A DNA stretch of 64,000 nucleotides from JADCCX01 sp051649305 (GTDB lineage Bacteria > Pseudomonadota > Alphaproteobacteria > Rhizobiales > Beijerinckiaceae): positions 124,001 to 188,000 of the forward strand of contig JBOFGV010000044.1 of NCBI GenBank assembly GCA_051649305.1. The letters run 5' to 3'. The notes beneath the pieces were generated by a model that was given only the letters and a program-made list of their open reading frames with translations, had not been told where the DNA came from and did not search any database. The position numbers and the translations under genes are program-made. Below, one piece after another: positions 15,625 to 24,578 of this stretch; position 1 is the first letter of the stretch; each line of letters begins with the position of its first letter.

Positions 15625-18030
15625 TCAGGCTCCTTTGCCAACGACACCAAGCGCCTCAAGGATAACCTGAGGCGTTGCGGGCTGTCTGTTGATGCGCGCC
15701 TTGAAAGGCATCAGGGCATCGTTGATGGCGTTGATAACAGCTGCCGGTGCTCCGGCTGTTCCCGCTTCGCCAGCGCCCTTTGCGCCCAGCTCAGACGATG
15801 CTGTGGGGGAAACCACATGGGCCACTTCAATGTCCGGCATTTCGGATGCCATCGGCACCAGATAGTCAGCCATATTGCCATTCAGCATTTGGCCGGCCGC
15901 ATCATAGCGGCACTCCTCGAACAAGGCAGCACCTATGCCTTGCACAATACCTCCGCGCACCTGCTCATCCACAAGCTGCGGATTCAGCACTGTGCCACAA
16001 TCCTCAACACACCAGTGCTTGAGCAGCGTCACAAAACCGGTTTCGGGGTCAACCTCAAGATAGGAAGCCTGAATGCCGTTGGTGAAAGCGAAGGGATAAT
16101 CCTTGGGCACGTAGTGGCGCGTTACCACCAGTTCCGGCTTCAGATCGGCTGGTAATGTGTCGGGGCGAAAATACGCGACGCGGCCAAGCTCTGCCAGCGG
16201 CATGCGTTCCGCACCCGTCAGCTTGTCAACAATCCTTCCCTGTTGAATATCCAGTGTCTCCGGCGCTGCCTGCAGGATTGTCCCGGCCACTTCAAGGATG
16301 TTCGCACGCAAGGCCTTGCCGGATTGCCAGGCCGCCTCACCGCCGATGCCTGCAGCGCGGCATGCCCATGTGCCACCGCCATAAGGTGTTGTTTCGGTGT
16401 CGCCTGTAATCACGCGGACGTCAGCCATGGGAACGCCGACAGCGGTTGCAACAACCTGCGCAATCACGCTTTCTGTCCCTTGCCCCTGCTCAGTCACGCC
16501 AATGGAAGCTATGACTCCGCCCTGCGGATTGAGCCGCAACGTGCAACCATCCTGTGATGAGATGCGCGCGCCGCCAACACCGTAGAAGGCGGCGGAAGGA
16601 TTGGTAATCTCGATAAAGGCAGCAAGGCCGATGCCACGGTAGATGCCCTTTTTCCGAAGTTCTGCCTGCTCGCGGCGCAAGCCATCATAATCCATCATGC
16701 CCATCAATTTTTCGAGCGATTGCTGATGGGACAGTTTCTCGAACCGAATGCCACTCGCGGCCACTGATGGATGGGCGTCATCAGCAATGACATTGCGACG
16801 CCTCAGTTCTGCCGGATCCATCTTGATCGCTTCAGCAGCGAGATCAACAAGGCCTTCTGTGACCATCACCGCGATGGGATGCCCAACGGCACGATACTGA
16901 CACATCGGTGTCTTGTTCTGGAAAACCACACGAGCACGGGCGCGGTAATTCTTGTGCCTGTAGGGTCCACCCGTCAGGTTCACGACCTGATTGGCTTCAA
17001 CTGCACTTGTCCTTGGATAAACTGAGTAAGGTCCGATGCCAGTGAGATCATCCATCTCAATTGCAGTGATCTCACCCTCAGCCGTCACCGCCATTTTGGC
17101 ATGCACCTTGTGGTCACGGGCGTGGATATCCGTGACAAAAGACTCAAGCCGATCTGCCACGAACTTGACCGGTCGCTTCAGCATTTTCGAAAGAGCAGCC
17201 GTCGCCATTTCATCCGGATAAATATGCACCTTGATGCCAAACGACCCACCGACATCCTTGCAGATCACGCGGATATTGGATTCCGGAACATCCAGATGCT
17301 TGCTCAGGATATCCTGCATCATGTGCGGTGCCTGAAAGGAATGATAGATCGTGAGCTTGCTGTCGCTTTCGTTCCAGTCTGCCAGAATGGAACGCGGCTC
17401 AAGGGTCACCCCTGTATGGCGACCAATGTGGAAAGTCTCTTCAACCACAGCAGCCGCACTCTTGAAGGCAGTATCTACATCGCCAACATCAAGCAGGCGT
17501 TCAAAGGCAAGATTGTCTCCAAGAACATCGTGGATAATAGAGGTGTCTGCATCCAGCGCTGTCGTCATATCGGTTGTCACCGCAAGCGGCTCCAGCCGTG
17601 CATCAATCAACTCTATGGCGTCTTCGGCTTCAGCCCGTGATGTCGCCACAACGGCACAAATCGCCTCGCCAACCCAGCAGGCGCGATCAATCGCAATTGC
17701 GTGTTGTGGAGCCGATTTCAGTCCTTTGAAATGGCTCAGAACACCGACCCATGGCTTGCAGACCTGCGCCAGCTCGGCACCCGTCACGACCGCGACCACA
17801 CCTGGCGCGGCTTTTGCTGATTTCAGATCAAATCCAAGGATACGTGCATGAGCGTGCGGGCTACGCAGGAAGGCCACATGCAGCATGCGCGGCAGGGTTA
17901 TGTCATCGACATAGACACCTTTGCCTTCGAGCAGGCGCTTGGCATTGGGGCGTGGAACAGAGCGGCCAATATAGCTGTTGGGGCGATCCAGAAATGTGAG
18001 GTTGCCTGTATTCAGGTTGCTTGCACTCAT
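15625..18030 (-). CDS. Xanthine dehydrogenase-family molybdopterin-binding subunit (CoxL-like)
   Basis: This 801-residue catalytic subunit binds molybdopterin cytosine dinucleotide. GGSFGIK (261-267), GQGTES and GAKGAGEAG with the catalytic glutamate E755 are visible. The active-site loop is Q378-Y379-R380 in CQYRAVGHP rather than the Cys-containing AYRCSFR loop of true CO dehydrogenase, so CO oxidation is unlikely. The expected activity is hydroxylation of an aromatic or N-heterocyclic ring or an aldehyde. Its start overlaps the stop of the 2Fe-2S subunit by 4 bp. Confidence 0.88.
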   Translation of the reverse strand: MSASNLNTGNLTFLDRPNSYIGRSVPRPNAKRLLEGKGVYVDDITLPRMLHVAFLRSPHAHARILGFDLKSAKAAPGVVAVVTGAELAQVCKPWVGVLSHFKGLKSAPQHAIAIDRACWVGEAICAVVATSRAEAEDAIELIDARLEPLAVTTDMTTALDADTSIIHDVLGDNLAFERLLDVGDVDTAFKSAAAVVEETFHIGRHTGVTLEPRSILADWNESDSKLTIYHSFQAPHMMQDILSKHLDVPESNIRVICKDVGGSFGIKVHIYPDEMATAALSKMLKRPVKFVADRLESFVTDIHARDHKVHAKMAVTAEGEITAIEMDDLTGIGPYSVYPRTSAVEANQVVNLTGGPYRHKNYRARARVVFQNKTPMCQYRAVGHPIAVMVTEGLVDLAAEAIKMDPAELRRRNVIADDAHPSVAASGIRFEKLSHQQSLEKLMGMMDYDGLRREQAELRKKGIYRGIGLAAFIEITNPSAAFYGVGGARISSQDGCTLRLNPQGGVIASIGVTEQGQGTESVIAQVVATAVGVPMADVRVITGDTETTPYGGGTWACRAAGIGGEAAWQSGKALRANILEVAGTILQAAPETLDIQQGRIVDKLTGAERMPLAELGRVAYFRPDTLPADLKPELVVTRHYVPKDYPFAFTNGIQASYLEVDPETGFVTLLKHWCVEDCGTVLNPQLVDEQVRGGIVQGIGAALFEECRYDAAGQMLNGNMADYLVPMASEMPDIEVAHVVSPTASSELGAKGAGEAGTAGAPAAVINAINDALMPFKARINRQPATPQVILEALGVVGKGA

Positions 18031-18518
18031 GATGCAACCCTCTTTTTTAGGCGTTCCTGTGCGACGGTTTCCACAGCATCGACAATGGCATGATACCCGG
18101 TGCAGCGGCAGTAGTTTCCAGAGATAGCAGCGCGAATTTCATCGCGTGTTGGACTGGCATTTTTCTCAAGCAGTTCTGCGCAGGTCACCAGCATTCCGGG
18201 CGTGCAGAAACCGCACTGCAAGGCGTTGCGGGTGAGGAAAACCTGCTGCAGGTCCGCAATCGCGCCGCTTTCGGTCAGCCCCTCGATAGTCTCGATTTTC
18301 GCGCCATTGGCCTGCACAGCAAGTGTGAGACAGCCGCGTACAGCAACACCGTCCACCTTGATTGTGCAGGCTCCGCAGACGCCATGCTCGCAGCCGACAT
18401 GCGAGCCGGTGAGTTGCAGAGTCTCGCGCAGAAAATCGATCAGATGTGTGCGCGGCTTCACCTGAGCAGAAACGGGCGAGCCGTTTACATGAAGCGCAAT
18501 GGAATGCAGGGCGCTCAT
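18027..18518 (-). CDS. Molybdenum hydroxylase 2Fe-2S subunit (CoxS-like)
   Basis: This 163-residue electron-transfer subunit has two [2Fe-2S] clusters. The plant-ferredoxin type cluster uses C43, C48, C51 and C63 (GCEHGVCGAC). The helical-domain cluster uses C102, C105, C137 and C139 (CGFC and CRC). It passes electrons from the Mo centre to FAD in the neighbouring CoxM-like subunit. Its stop and start overlap both neighbouring genes by 4 bp. Confidence 0.92.
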   Translation of the reverse strand: MSALHSIALHVNGSPVSAQVKPRTHLIDFLRETLQLTGSHVGCEHGVCGACTIKVDGVAVRGCLTLAVQANGAKIETIEGLTESGAIADLQQVFLTRNALQCGFCTPGMLVTCAELLEKNASPTRDEIRAAISGNYCRCTGYHAIVDAVETVAQERLKKRVAS

Positions 18519-19363
18519 GGTGAGTTACCTTCCATCGTGCTGATGACACGACCGAGCAACACCCGCGCCAGATGCAATCTTGTTTCTGCGTTGCAGACAT
18601 CGTGGCCCGCGAAATCAAGAGCGTCGTCAATACAGCCTTGAGCGGCTTTGATTCCAGCGCCACCTATCAGCGCCCGTGCCGCTTCAACTGCCAGAACAGG
18701 GCGATCACTGACACCAAAGAAAACCAGCTTAAGGTCAGTCCAGCGGTCCTTAGACCGTGTGCCCTGCGCCGCCAGTCCAACCAGCGCATAGTCACCGTGC
18801 CGTCGCGCGAGTTCAGAGAAACCGGCGACTGCACCCTGTTGAGCAATCGGGATTTCGACGGATGTTATAATCTCGTCAGTTTCAAGCGCTGTTGTGTAAA
18901 GCCCTTGAAAGAAGTCATGCGCCGCAATGCGTCTTGTGCCTCGGCGGCTGACGGCGACCACAGTAGCGTCCAGCGCAACGCAGCATGCAGGCCATTCTGC
19001 AGCCGGATCCGCCAGGGCGATTGAACCACCGAATGTGCCGCGGTTGCGAATGGCCGGATGCGCGATGTAGGGCGCGGCCATGGAAAGGAGCGGCAGTTTC
19101 TCCCGGATCAGAGATGAGGTCTCGATATCGCAATGCCGTGTCATGGCACCAATCTCTACAATGCCTTTTCCCAACCTGATCCCGGCGAGACCTTTGATGT
19201 GCGAGATATCAATCAGTTTCTGTGGCTGTGACAGGCGCAGGTTCAGCGAAGCCAGCAGGCTCTGGCCTCCTGCCAGAAGACGCACGTCATCACCAGCTTC
19301 GAGCTGTTTTAATGCAGCCAGCAATGTTGGCGCACGCACATATTCGAAATCAGGCGCTTTCAA
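18515..19363 (-). CDS. Molybdenum hydroxylase FAD-binding subunit (CoxM-like)
   Basis: This FAD subunit has 282 residues from a TTG start at 19363, reading MKAPDFEYVRAP. The start was chosen because a GGGAG site lies about 10 bp upstream and family members begin exactly at this strand; the in-frame extension to 19525 runs through the regulatory inverted repeat. FAD-contact motifs are AGGQSLL (31-37) and TFGGSIA (110-116). It is the first gene of the hydroxylase-LIV operon and is divergent from tetR. Confidence 0.87.
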   Translation of the reverse strand: MKAPDFEYVRAPTLLAALKQLEAGDDVRLLAGGQSLLASLNLRLSQPQKLIDISHIKGLAGIRLGKGIVEIGAMTRHCDIETSSLIREKLPLLSMAAPYIAHPAIRNRGTFGGSIALADPAAEWPACCVALDATVVAVSRRGTRRIAAHDFFQGLYTTALETDEIITSVEIPIAQQGAVAGFSELARRHGDYALVGLAAQGTRSKDRWTDLKLVFFGVSDRPVLAVEAARALIGGAGIKAAQGCIDDALDFAGHDVCNAETRLHLARVLLGRVISTMEGNSP

Positions 19364-19390
19364 AGGCCCAAGACTCCCGAGTCTATTATC

Positions 19391-19408
19391 ATTTATCGTT
19401 AGATAAAT
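19391..19408. promoter_or_regulatory. Perfect inverted repeat, candidate TetR operator
   Basis: ATTTATC-GTTA-GATAAAT has exact 7-bp arms around a 4-bp spacer. It lies 28 bp upstream of the CoxM-like TTG start and 94 bp upstream of the tetR start, in the only divergent promoter gap of this region. Binding by the adjacent TetR protein is inferred from position and symmetry. Confidence 0.6.
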
Positions 19409-19502
19409 TAGATCGCCTGCCGCACGAATTGTCAATGTATAGTTGCTGATGCTAGATGGTTTGCACTTGCACGTCGTGATCATACCGTTTGGCAATTCAG
19501 AA

Positions 19503-20174
19503 ATGACAATCAAGCAGCGTCTCACCCCGGCGGACAGGGAACGTCAGATCGTTGACGGTGCCATCGCTTTCTTTGCCGAGGTGGGTCTAGATGGACAAAC
19601 CCGCGAACTTGCAAAGCGGCTCGGCATCACACAGCCCCTTCTTTATCGATACTTTCCAAGCAAGGACCTCTTGCTCGAACGGGTGTATGAAGAGGTTTAT
19701 GACAAGCGCTGGAAGCCGGAATGGGAAGCACTCATTGCCGATCGATCACTTTCAATCGGAGAGAGATTTCGCCGTTTTGAAAAGGATTATCAACGTACAA
19801 TCATGACTTATGACTGGCTGCGCATCTTTTTCTCTGCCGGATTGAAGGGAACCGATTTACCGGCACGCTATCTTTCCAGAGTGCGAAGCTTGATCTTTAC
19901 GCCGGTTCTGGGGGAGTTGCGACGCGAGCTGGGCTTGCCCTCGCCGGACGAGCTGCCTTTGACTGCCCAGGAGTTTGAACTGATATTCGGCATCCATGGC
20001 GCGCTGCTTTATGTCGGCATCCGCAAGTTCATTTATAACATGGATGTATCAGCCGATCAGGAACTGGTTTTTGATGCAGAAATTGATGCGTTTCTGGCAG
20101 GCGTCGGCCCGGTGATGCGTCGGCTGATTTCTGAAGAGCAGGCGCGAAAGACGAGCAACAGAATTTCAGCTTGA
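19503..20174 (+). CDS. TetR/AcrR-family transcriptional regulator
   Basis: This 223-residue regulator has its DNA-binding helix-turn-helix at about 29-52 (TRELAKRLGITQPLLYRYF, then PSKDLL), the signature TetR N-terminus. The C-terminal helical domain (LRIFFSAGLKG and onward) would bind a ligand. The start at 19503 (MTIKQRLTP) is preferred over 19443 because the longer frame adds residues unlike the family. It is divergent from the Mo-hydroxylase and LIV-transporter operon and lies upstream of the flavin monooxygenase, so it likely represses one or both until the substrate appears. Confidence 0.87.
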   Translation: MTIKQRLTPADRERQIVDGAIAFFAEVGLDGQTRELAKRLGITQPLLYRYFPSKDLLLERVYEEVYDKRWKPEWEALIADRSLSIGERFRRFEKDYQRTIMTYDWLRIFFSAGLKGTDLPARYLSRVRSLIFTPVLGELRRELGLPSPDELPLTAQEFELIFGIHGALLYVGIRKFIYNMDVSADQELVFDAEIDAFLAGVGPVMRRLISEEQARKTSNRISA

Positions 20175-20192
20175 TCCCTTTCTGGCAAGACA

Positions 20193-20208
20193 AATGATCA
20201 AATGATCA
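20193..20208. promoter_or_regulatory. Tandem AATGATCA repeats upstream of the monooxygenase
   Basis: AATGATCA occurs twice head to tail (20193-20200 and 20201-20208), each holding the palindrome TGATCA; AATGATCATT at 20201-20210 is fully symmetric. The start of the monooxygenase is 57 bp downstream. It differs from the repeat at 19391, so another factor or a coincidence is possible. Confidence 0.3.
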
Positions 20209-20265
20209 TTATTGAGCCATATAGCGCTTAATCAATTTTTTCCATGTCCGGGCCCGGATCGCACC

Positions 20266-21465
20266 ATGAATCAACGTGCAATAATCATAGGCGGCTCTCT
20301 CGCAGGTCTGTTCACGGGCCTGTTGCTGCGCCGCATCGGCTGGCAGGTGACGATCCATGAACGCAGCGGTGCCGAGCTTGGTTCGCGTGGCGCGGGCATT
20401 GTGACGCACGACAGCCTTCATGATATCCTTGCCACGGCAGTGGGTTACCGGGAGGATATCGGTGTCAAACTGACGGGCCGCACCGTACTTGACGTTGGGG
20501 GCGAGTCGCTTTGCGAAAATCACAGAGAGCAGATTGTGGCTTCCTGGGATCAACTCTGGAAAAGGCTGCGCCGCGCAGCGGATGATATTTATAAACATGA
20601 CAGCGCCTTGATAAGCTTCGCCCAAGGCAGCACCGGCGTTGAGGTTTCCTTCGCCAACGGCGTGCATGAAAAGTGCGATATCCTCGTCGCTGCCGATGGC
20701 ATTCAGTCGACTATACGCAACAGTCTCATGCCAGAGATCAAGCCGCAGTATGCAGGGTATATTGCCTGGCGGGGGCTGGTTGAGAAGTCTGAGCTTTCAT
20801 CGGGCACGGTGGCTCAACTCTTTGACCGGTTCGGGTTTTGTTTGCCGCCATCGGAACAAATGCTGGGATATCCCGTTGATGGAGAAGAACCAGGACAGTT
20901 CCGTTACAATTATGTCTGGTATCGCCCCGCACACGCTGATCATGACATTCCCCGTCTGCTCACCGGAAAGAACGGCAAGCAGTATGCTGGCGGTATTCCT
21001 CCGGACCAGATCCATTCTGACATCCTGACAGAAATGCGAGAGGCGGCCACGCGCCTGCTCGCTCCGGCATTTGCAGAAGTCGTGCATAAAACGCGCCAGC
21101 CCTTGCTCCAGCCGATTGTAGATCTTGAGGTGCCACAGATGTGCACAGGCCGTATCGTGCTGCTTGGCGACGCGGCTTTTGTGGCACGCCCGCATGTTGG
21201 CATGGGGGTCACGAAAGCAGCCGAGGATGCTTTGGCTCTGGCAACATGCTTGCAAAATGGCTCTGATCTGGACACGGCCTTACAGAGCTTTTCGGAAGAA
21301 CGCGTCGCAACAGGTCAACGCATCATTCGCCGCGCCAGACACCTTGGGGCCTACATGCAGGCACAGCTTCTTTCAGAGGAAGAGCGCAAACGCGCCGATG
21401 CGCATCGCAGCCCGGAAGCCGTCATGCTCGAAACGGCGACAACAGCCGGGATGGCGCACTGGTGA
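20266..21465 (+). CDS. FAD-dependent monooxygenase (aromatic or N-heterocycle hydroxylase type)
   Basis: This 399-residue class A flavin monooxygenase has IIGGSLAGL (7-15) and E32 for the ADP-ribose contact, ADGIQST (143-149) for the NAD(P)H/FAD motif, and GDAAF (301-305) for the ribityl contact. AGYIAWRGLV and FRYNYVWYRPA are segments I associate with 2,6-dihydroxypyridine 3-hydroxylase-like proteins, a tentative resemblance from memory. The start at 20266 (MNQRAIIIGG) sits right before the Rossmann strand; an in-frame start at 20212 is less likely. Next to a TetR-controlled Mo hydroxylase it fits stepwise hydroxylation of a ring such as a pyridine. Confidence 0.82.
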   Translation: MNQRAIIIGGSLAGLFTGLLLRRIGWQVTIHERSGAELGSRGAGIVTHDSLHDILATAVGYREDIGVKLTGRTVLDVGGESLCENHREQIVASWDQLWKRLRRAADDIYKHDSALISFAQGSTGVEVSFANGVHEKCDILVAADGIQSTIRNSLMPEIKPQYAGYIAWRGLVEKSELSSGTVAQLFDRFGFCLPPSEQMLGYPVDGEEPGQFRYNYVWYRPAHADHDIPRLLTGKNGKQYAGGIPPDQIHSDILTEMREAATRLLAPAFAEVVHKTRQPLLQPIVDLEVPQMCTGRIVLLGDAAFVARPHVGMGVTKAAEDALALATCLQNGSDLDTALQSFSEERVATGQRIIRRARHLGAYMQAQLLSEEERKRADAHRSPEAVMLETATTAGMAHW

Positions 21466-21512
21466 TGCAATCGCTGTGAGATGCGTGTTGGCTGCGCAGG
21501 GTTTATCTCCAC

Positions 21513-22502
21513 TCACTCCAGCTTGACGCCTGCTGCCTGAATGATTGGCGTCCAGCGCGCAATCTCGGAACCGATGAACGCGCGCAGACCTGTCGATGTC
21601 TGCAGTTCGGCTGACGGCACTTCCGCGCCAATCTCGTCAAGCTTGGCCTTCATCACAGGGTCATTGAGTGCCGCACGCAACGCACCATTCAGCTTCTCAA
21701 CCGCAGCAGGAGGGGCATCCTTGTGGGTGAACATGGCGTTCCAGACGATGACCTTGAAGTTGGGCACTCCCGCTTCCGTGCTTGTTGGCACATCAGGCAG
21801 CAAAGGCGCACGCTTGTCCTGCGCAATGGCGAGCGTTTTGATTGTCCCTGCGCGCGTCTGGGGTGCTACATTCACGCCCTGATCACAAAGGTAGTCTACC
21901 TGTCCACCGACAAGATCGTTCATCGCTGGTGCCGTGCCCCGATAAGGAACGCCCTTCACGGACACGCCGATCACCGAGTGGAACAACAGGCAGGTTGTAT
22001 GGCTCACGGAACCGACACCGGCATGGGCGTTGTTGGCGGTTGCCTGATTGACCTTCAGCCACTCCACGAGATCCTTAAGTGTGTTTGCTGGATGAGTCTT
22101 GCGCACATTCACGAAGATCGGGTTGGTGTTGACGAGGCCGACATGGGCGAAATCCTCAACCGGCTTGTACCTGAGATTGGGATTGAGAGAGACCGCCGCA
22201 GCGTGCGTGCCGGTGTGGCCAATCAGGATCGTGTGCCCGTCAGGTGCTGATGCGATCAATCTGCTGCCAGCCAGAGTACCGGCCGCGCCCACCGCATTCT
22301 CAATCACAACTGGCTGGCCAAGCGTGCGCGCCATATGTTCGCCGATCAACCGCCCGACAACATCTGTCGGTCCTCCTGCGGCAAAAGGAATGAGCATGGT
22401 CACCGGCTTTGACGGGAAAGTCTGGGCCTGCCCCGGGCTTGCCACTGCCAAAAGGGCTGCTGCTGCCAGACCAAGCATTGTTGTTCTGCGATGATGTTTC
22501 AT
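21513..22502 (-). CDS. Bug/TctC-family tripartite tricarboxylate transporter substrate-binding protein
   Basis: This 329-residue protein has a Sec signal peptide (cleavage near GQA-QT, about residue 26). It carries Bug-family landmarks: PVTMLIPFAAGGPTDVVGR, the VGAAGTLAG loop and DGHTILIGHTGT. These proteins bind carboxylated solutes in the periplasm. No membrane TctA/TctB genes are adjacent; the only such pair in the window is near 33000-34700. It is the last gene of the fumarase-like operon, 37 bp after the acyl-CoA dehydrogenase, so its ligand is probably that pathway's acid. Confidence 0.88.
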   Translation of the reverse strand: MKHHRRTTMLGLAAAALLAVASPGQAQTFPSKPVTMLIPFAAGGPTDVVGRLIGEHMARTLGQPVVIENAVGAAGTLAGSRLIASAPDGHTILIGHTGTHAAAVSLNPNLRYKPVEDFAHVGLVNTNPIFVNVRKTHPANTLKDLVEWLKVNQATANNAHAGVGSVSHTTCLLFHSVIGVSVKGVPYRGTAPAMNDLVGGQVDYLCDQGVNVAPQTRAGTIKTLAIAQDKRAPLLPDVPTSTEAGVPNFKVIVWNAMFTHKDAPPAAVEKLNGALRAALNDPVMKAKLDEIGAEVPSAELQTSTGLRAFIGSEIARWTPIIQAAGVKLE

Positions 22503-22539
22503 GGTGCTTCCTCCAAAGCGTTGTTATTTTCTTGTTGGT

Positions 22540-23703
22540 TTAGAATGATCGTGGCAGTCCTAGAATGTGCTCGGCCACATACGAGAGTATCAGGTTCGTC
22601 GAGATTGGCGCTACCTGATAAAGCCGCGTCTCACGGAACTTGCGCTCTACGTCATATTCGCAGGCAAAGCCGAAGCCGCCGTGGAACTGGATGCAGGCAT
22701 TCGCCGCTTCCCAGCTTGCCTTGGCCGCGAGATACTTTGCCATGTTGGCCTGCGCACCACAGGGCTTTCCCTCATCGTAAAGGCGGCAGGCTTCAAAGCG
22801 CATGAGGTTGGCAGCCTCCACCTCGATAAAGCTCTCGGCAATCGGAAATTGCACGCCCTGATTTTGCCCGATCGGGCGCCCGAAAACCTGACGTTCCTTG
22901 GCATAGGCCGTGACCTTGTCGATGAACCAGTAGCCATCGCCAATGCACTCTGCGGCGATCAGGGTGCGCTCGGCATTGAGCCCGTTGAGAATGTATTTGA
23001 AGCCTTGACCCTCTTCTCCAATCAGGTTTTCCGCCGGGATTTCAAGATTGTCGAAGAACAGCTCGTTCGTTTCGTGGTTGACCATGTTGAGAATGGGGCG
23101 GACGGTCATGCCTGACCCCATCGCTGCCTTGATGTCGACAAGGAAGATCGAGAGCCCTTCAGACTTTTTCTTCACCTCGGCCAGAGGGGTGGTGCGCGCC
23201 AGCAGGATCATCAGGTCGGAATGCTGCACCCGGCTGATCCAGACCTTCTGGCCGTTGATGACATAGCGGTCACCATGGCGGACCGCCGTGGTCTTTATCT
23301 TCGTCGTGTCTGTGCCAGTTGTCGGTTCTGTCACGCCCATGGACTGGAGGCGGAGTTCGCCAGACGCAATGCGCGGCAGATATTTCTTCTTCTGTTCGTC
23401 TGATCCGGCGCGCAGCAATGTGCCCATATTGTACATCTGGCCATGGCAGGCACCGGAGTTTCCGCCAGCTCGGTTGATCTCCTCCATGATCACCGAAGCT
23501 TCGGTGAGGCCAAGGCCAGAACCGCCATACTCCTCGGGAATGAGCGCAGCCATCCAGCCAGCTTTCGTCAAGGCATCCACAAACGCTTCCGGGTAGCCGC
23601 GCGCCTCATCGACCTTACGGTGATACTCGGGAGGGAATGCTGCGCAGAGGTCGCGCACCGCCTCGCGGATTTCCTGAAACTGATCTGAGCCTATAGTCTG
23701 CAT
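22540..23703 (-). CDS. Acyl-CoA dehydrogenase family protein
   Basis: This 387-residue FAD enzyme would introduce a double bond into an acyl-CoA. Family segments are MGVTEPTTGTDTTKIKT and the C-terminal IQFHGGFGFACEYDVERKFRE. The common base in YEGT is absent: the site reads Y362-Q363. A glutamate at E245 in NGLNAERTLIA matches the helix position used as base in isovaleryl-CoA and long-chain dehydrogenases. I chose the ATG at 23703 over one at 23748, which would run back into the upstream gene. It lies 22 bp after the hot-dog hydratase gene. Confidence 0.85.
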   Translation of the reverse strand: MQTIGSDQFQEIREAVRDLCAAFPPEYHRKVDEARGYPEAFVDALTKAGWMAALIPEEYGGSGLGLTEASVIMEEINRAGGNSGACHGQMYNMGTLLRAGSDEQKKKYLPRIASGELRLQSMGVTEPTTGTDTTKIKTTAVRHGDRYVINGQKVWISRVQHSDLMILLARTTPLAEVKKKSEGLSIFLVDIKAAMGSGMTVRPILNMVNHETNELFFDNLEIPAENLIGEEGQGFKYILNGLNAERTLIAAECIGDGYWFIDKVTAYAKERQVFGRPIGQNQGVQFPIAESFIEVEAANLMRFEACRLYDEGKPCGAQANMAKYLAAKASWEAANACIQFHGGFGFACEYDVERKFRETRLYQVAPISTNLILSYVAEHILGLPRSF

Positions 23704-23725
23704 TTCTCTTCGTATTTCCTTGTTG

Positions 23726-24571
23726 TCAGACGAACTCTGCCGCCCCATCCATTGTCAATGCGCCAGCCTTCTCGGCCCAGACCCGTGCTGTGCCTGATCC
23801 GGTCATCATACCTTTCACCTCGAAGGGGTCTATATGAAATGTGGGTGCGACGGCGCGAAAGGAAAATGCGGTTACACGTGCATCTGGTCTGGCGCGGCGA
23901 ACGCCATCAAGCAACATTGTGGCGATCAATGGTCCGTGGACGATGAGGCCGGGGTAGCCTTCTTCCTTGGTCACATAATCGAGATCGTAATGGATGCGGT
24001 GCGAGTTGAATGTCAGCGCCGAGTAGCGGAACAGCAGCACCGGGTCAGGCACAATTGGCAAGCTCCAGTCGGCCTTTTCCGGCGGTGTAACAGAGGGTGG
24101 TACCGGTGCGTTGGGATCAGGCGCACCGCGATAAACGATGTCATGCTCTTCCTCGATCGCCAACCCGCCATCGTCGATCACGTGACGCACCGTGACAAAG
24201 ACAAGGTCGCCAGACTTGCCACTCTTGTGCTCGACACTTTTAACGGTTGAAACCCGCGTCGCCTGTGCACCAATGAGCAATGGCTTCACGAAGCGCAACC
24301 GGCTTCCCGCCCACATCCGGCGTGGCAGCGGGACAGGCGGCAGAAACCCGCCGCGCGCGGGATGCCCGTCAGGCCCGGCTTCGCTGAGGGGAGAAATGGG
24401 CAGGAAATGCAGCCAGTGCCAGAGTGGTGGCAAAGGCGAGCCCTCGATGTATGGCGGATCATCGCGGTTAAGCGTGGCGGCGAGTGCATTGGACGGGAAA
24501 GCAGCAAGCCGCTCGGTGCTGGTCTCACTGCGGCCAATCCATTGGCGAAGATGGTTGATATTGAGGGTCAT
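23726..24571 (-). CDS. MaoC/HTD2-like double hot-dog hydratase (mesaconyl-C4-CoA hydratase type)
   Basis: This 281-residue double hot-dog protein resembles HTD2/mesaconyl-C4-CoA hydratase-like proteins. The C-terminal half has the hydratase-like pattern SHRIHYDLDYV with H191 and H194, and GLIVHGPL with H212. PLPRRMWAGSRLRF and EEEHDIVYRG are characteristic of the FAS1-like dehydratase group. It would hydrate or dehydrate an enoyl-CoA, possibly an itaconyl- or mesaconyl-type thioester. It sits 7 bp after the MmgE/PrpD gene, before the acyl-CoA dehydrogenase. Substrate is inferred from operon partners. Confidence 0.78.
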   Translation of the reverse strand: MTLNINHLRQWIGRSETSTERLAAFPSNALAATLNRDDPPYIEGSPLPPLWHWLHFLPISPLSEAGPDGHPARGGFLPPVPLPRRMWAGSRLRFVKPLLIGAQATRVSTVKSVEHKSGKSGDLVFVTVRHVIDDGGLAIEEEHDIVYRGAPDPNAPVPPSVTPPEKADWSLPIVPDPVLLFRYSALTFNSHRIHYDLDYVTKEEGYPGLIVHGPLIATMLLDGVRRARPDARVTAFSFRAVAPTFHIDPFEVKGMMTGSGTARVWAEKAGALTMDGAAEFV

Positions 24572-24578
24572 TGCTGGT

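Noticed and set aside
15625..19363. True aerobic CO dehydrogenase (CoxMSL)
   Set aside because: Subunit order and sizes fit the family, but the active-site loop reads CQYRAVGHP instead of the Cys-containing AYRCSFR loop, and no cox accessory genes are present.
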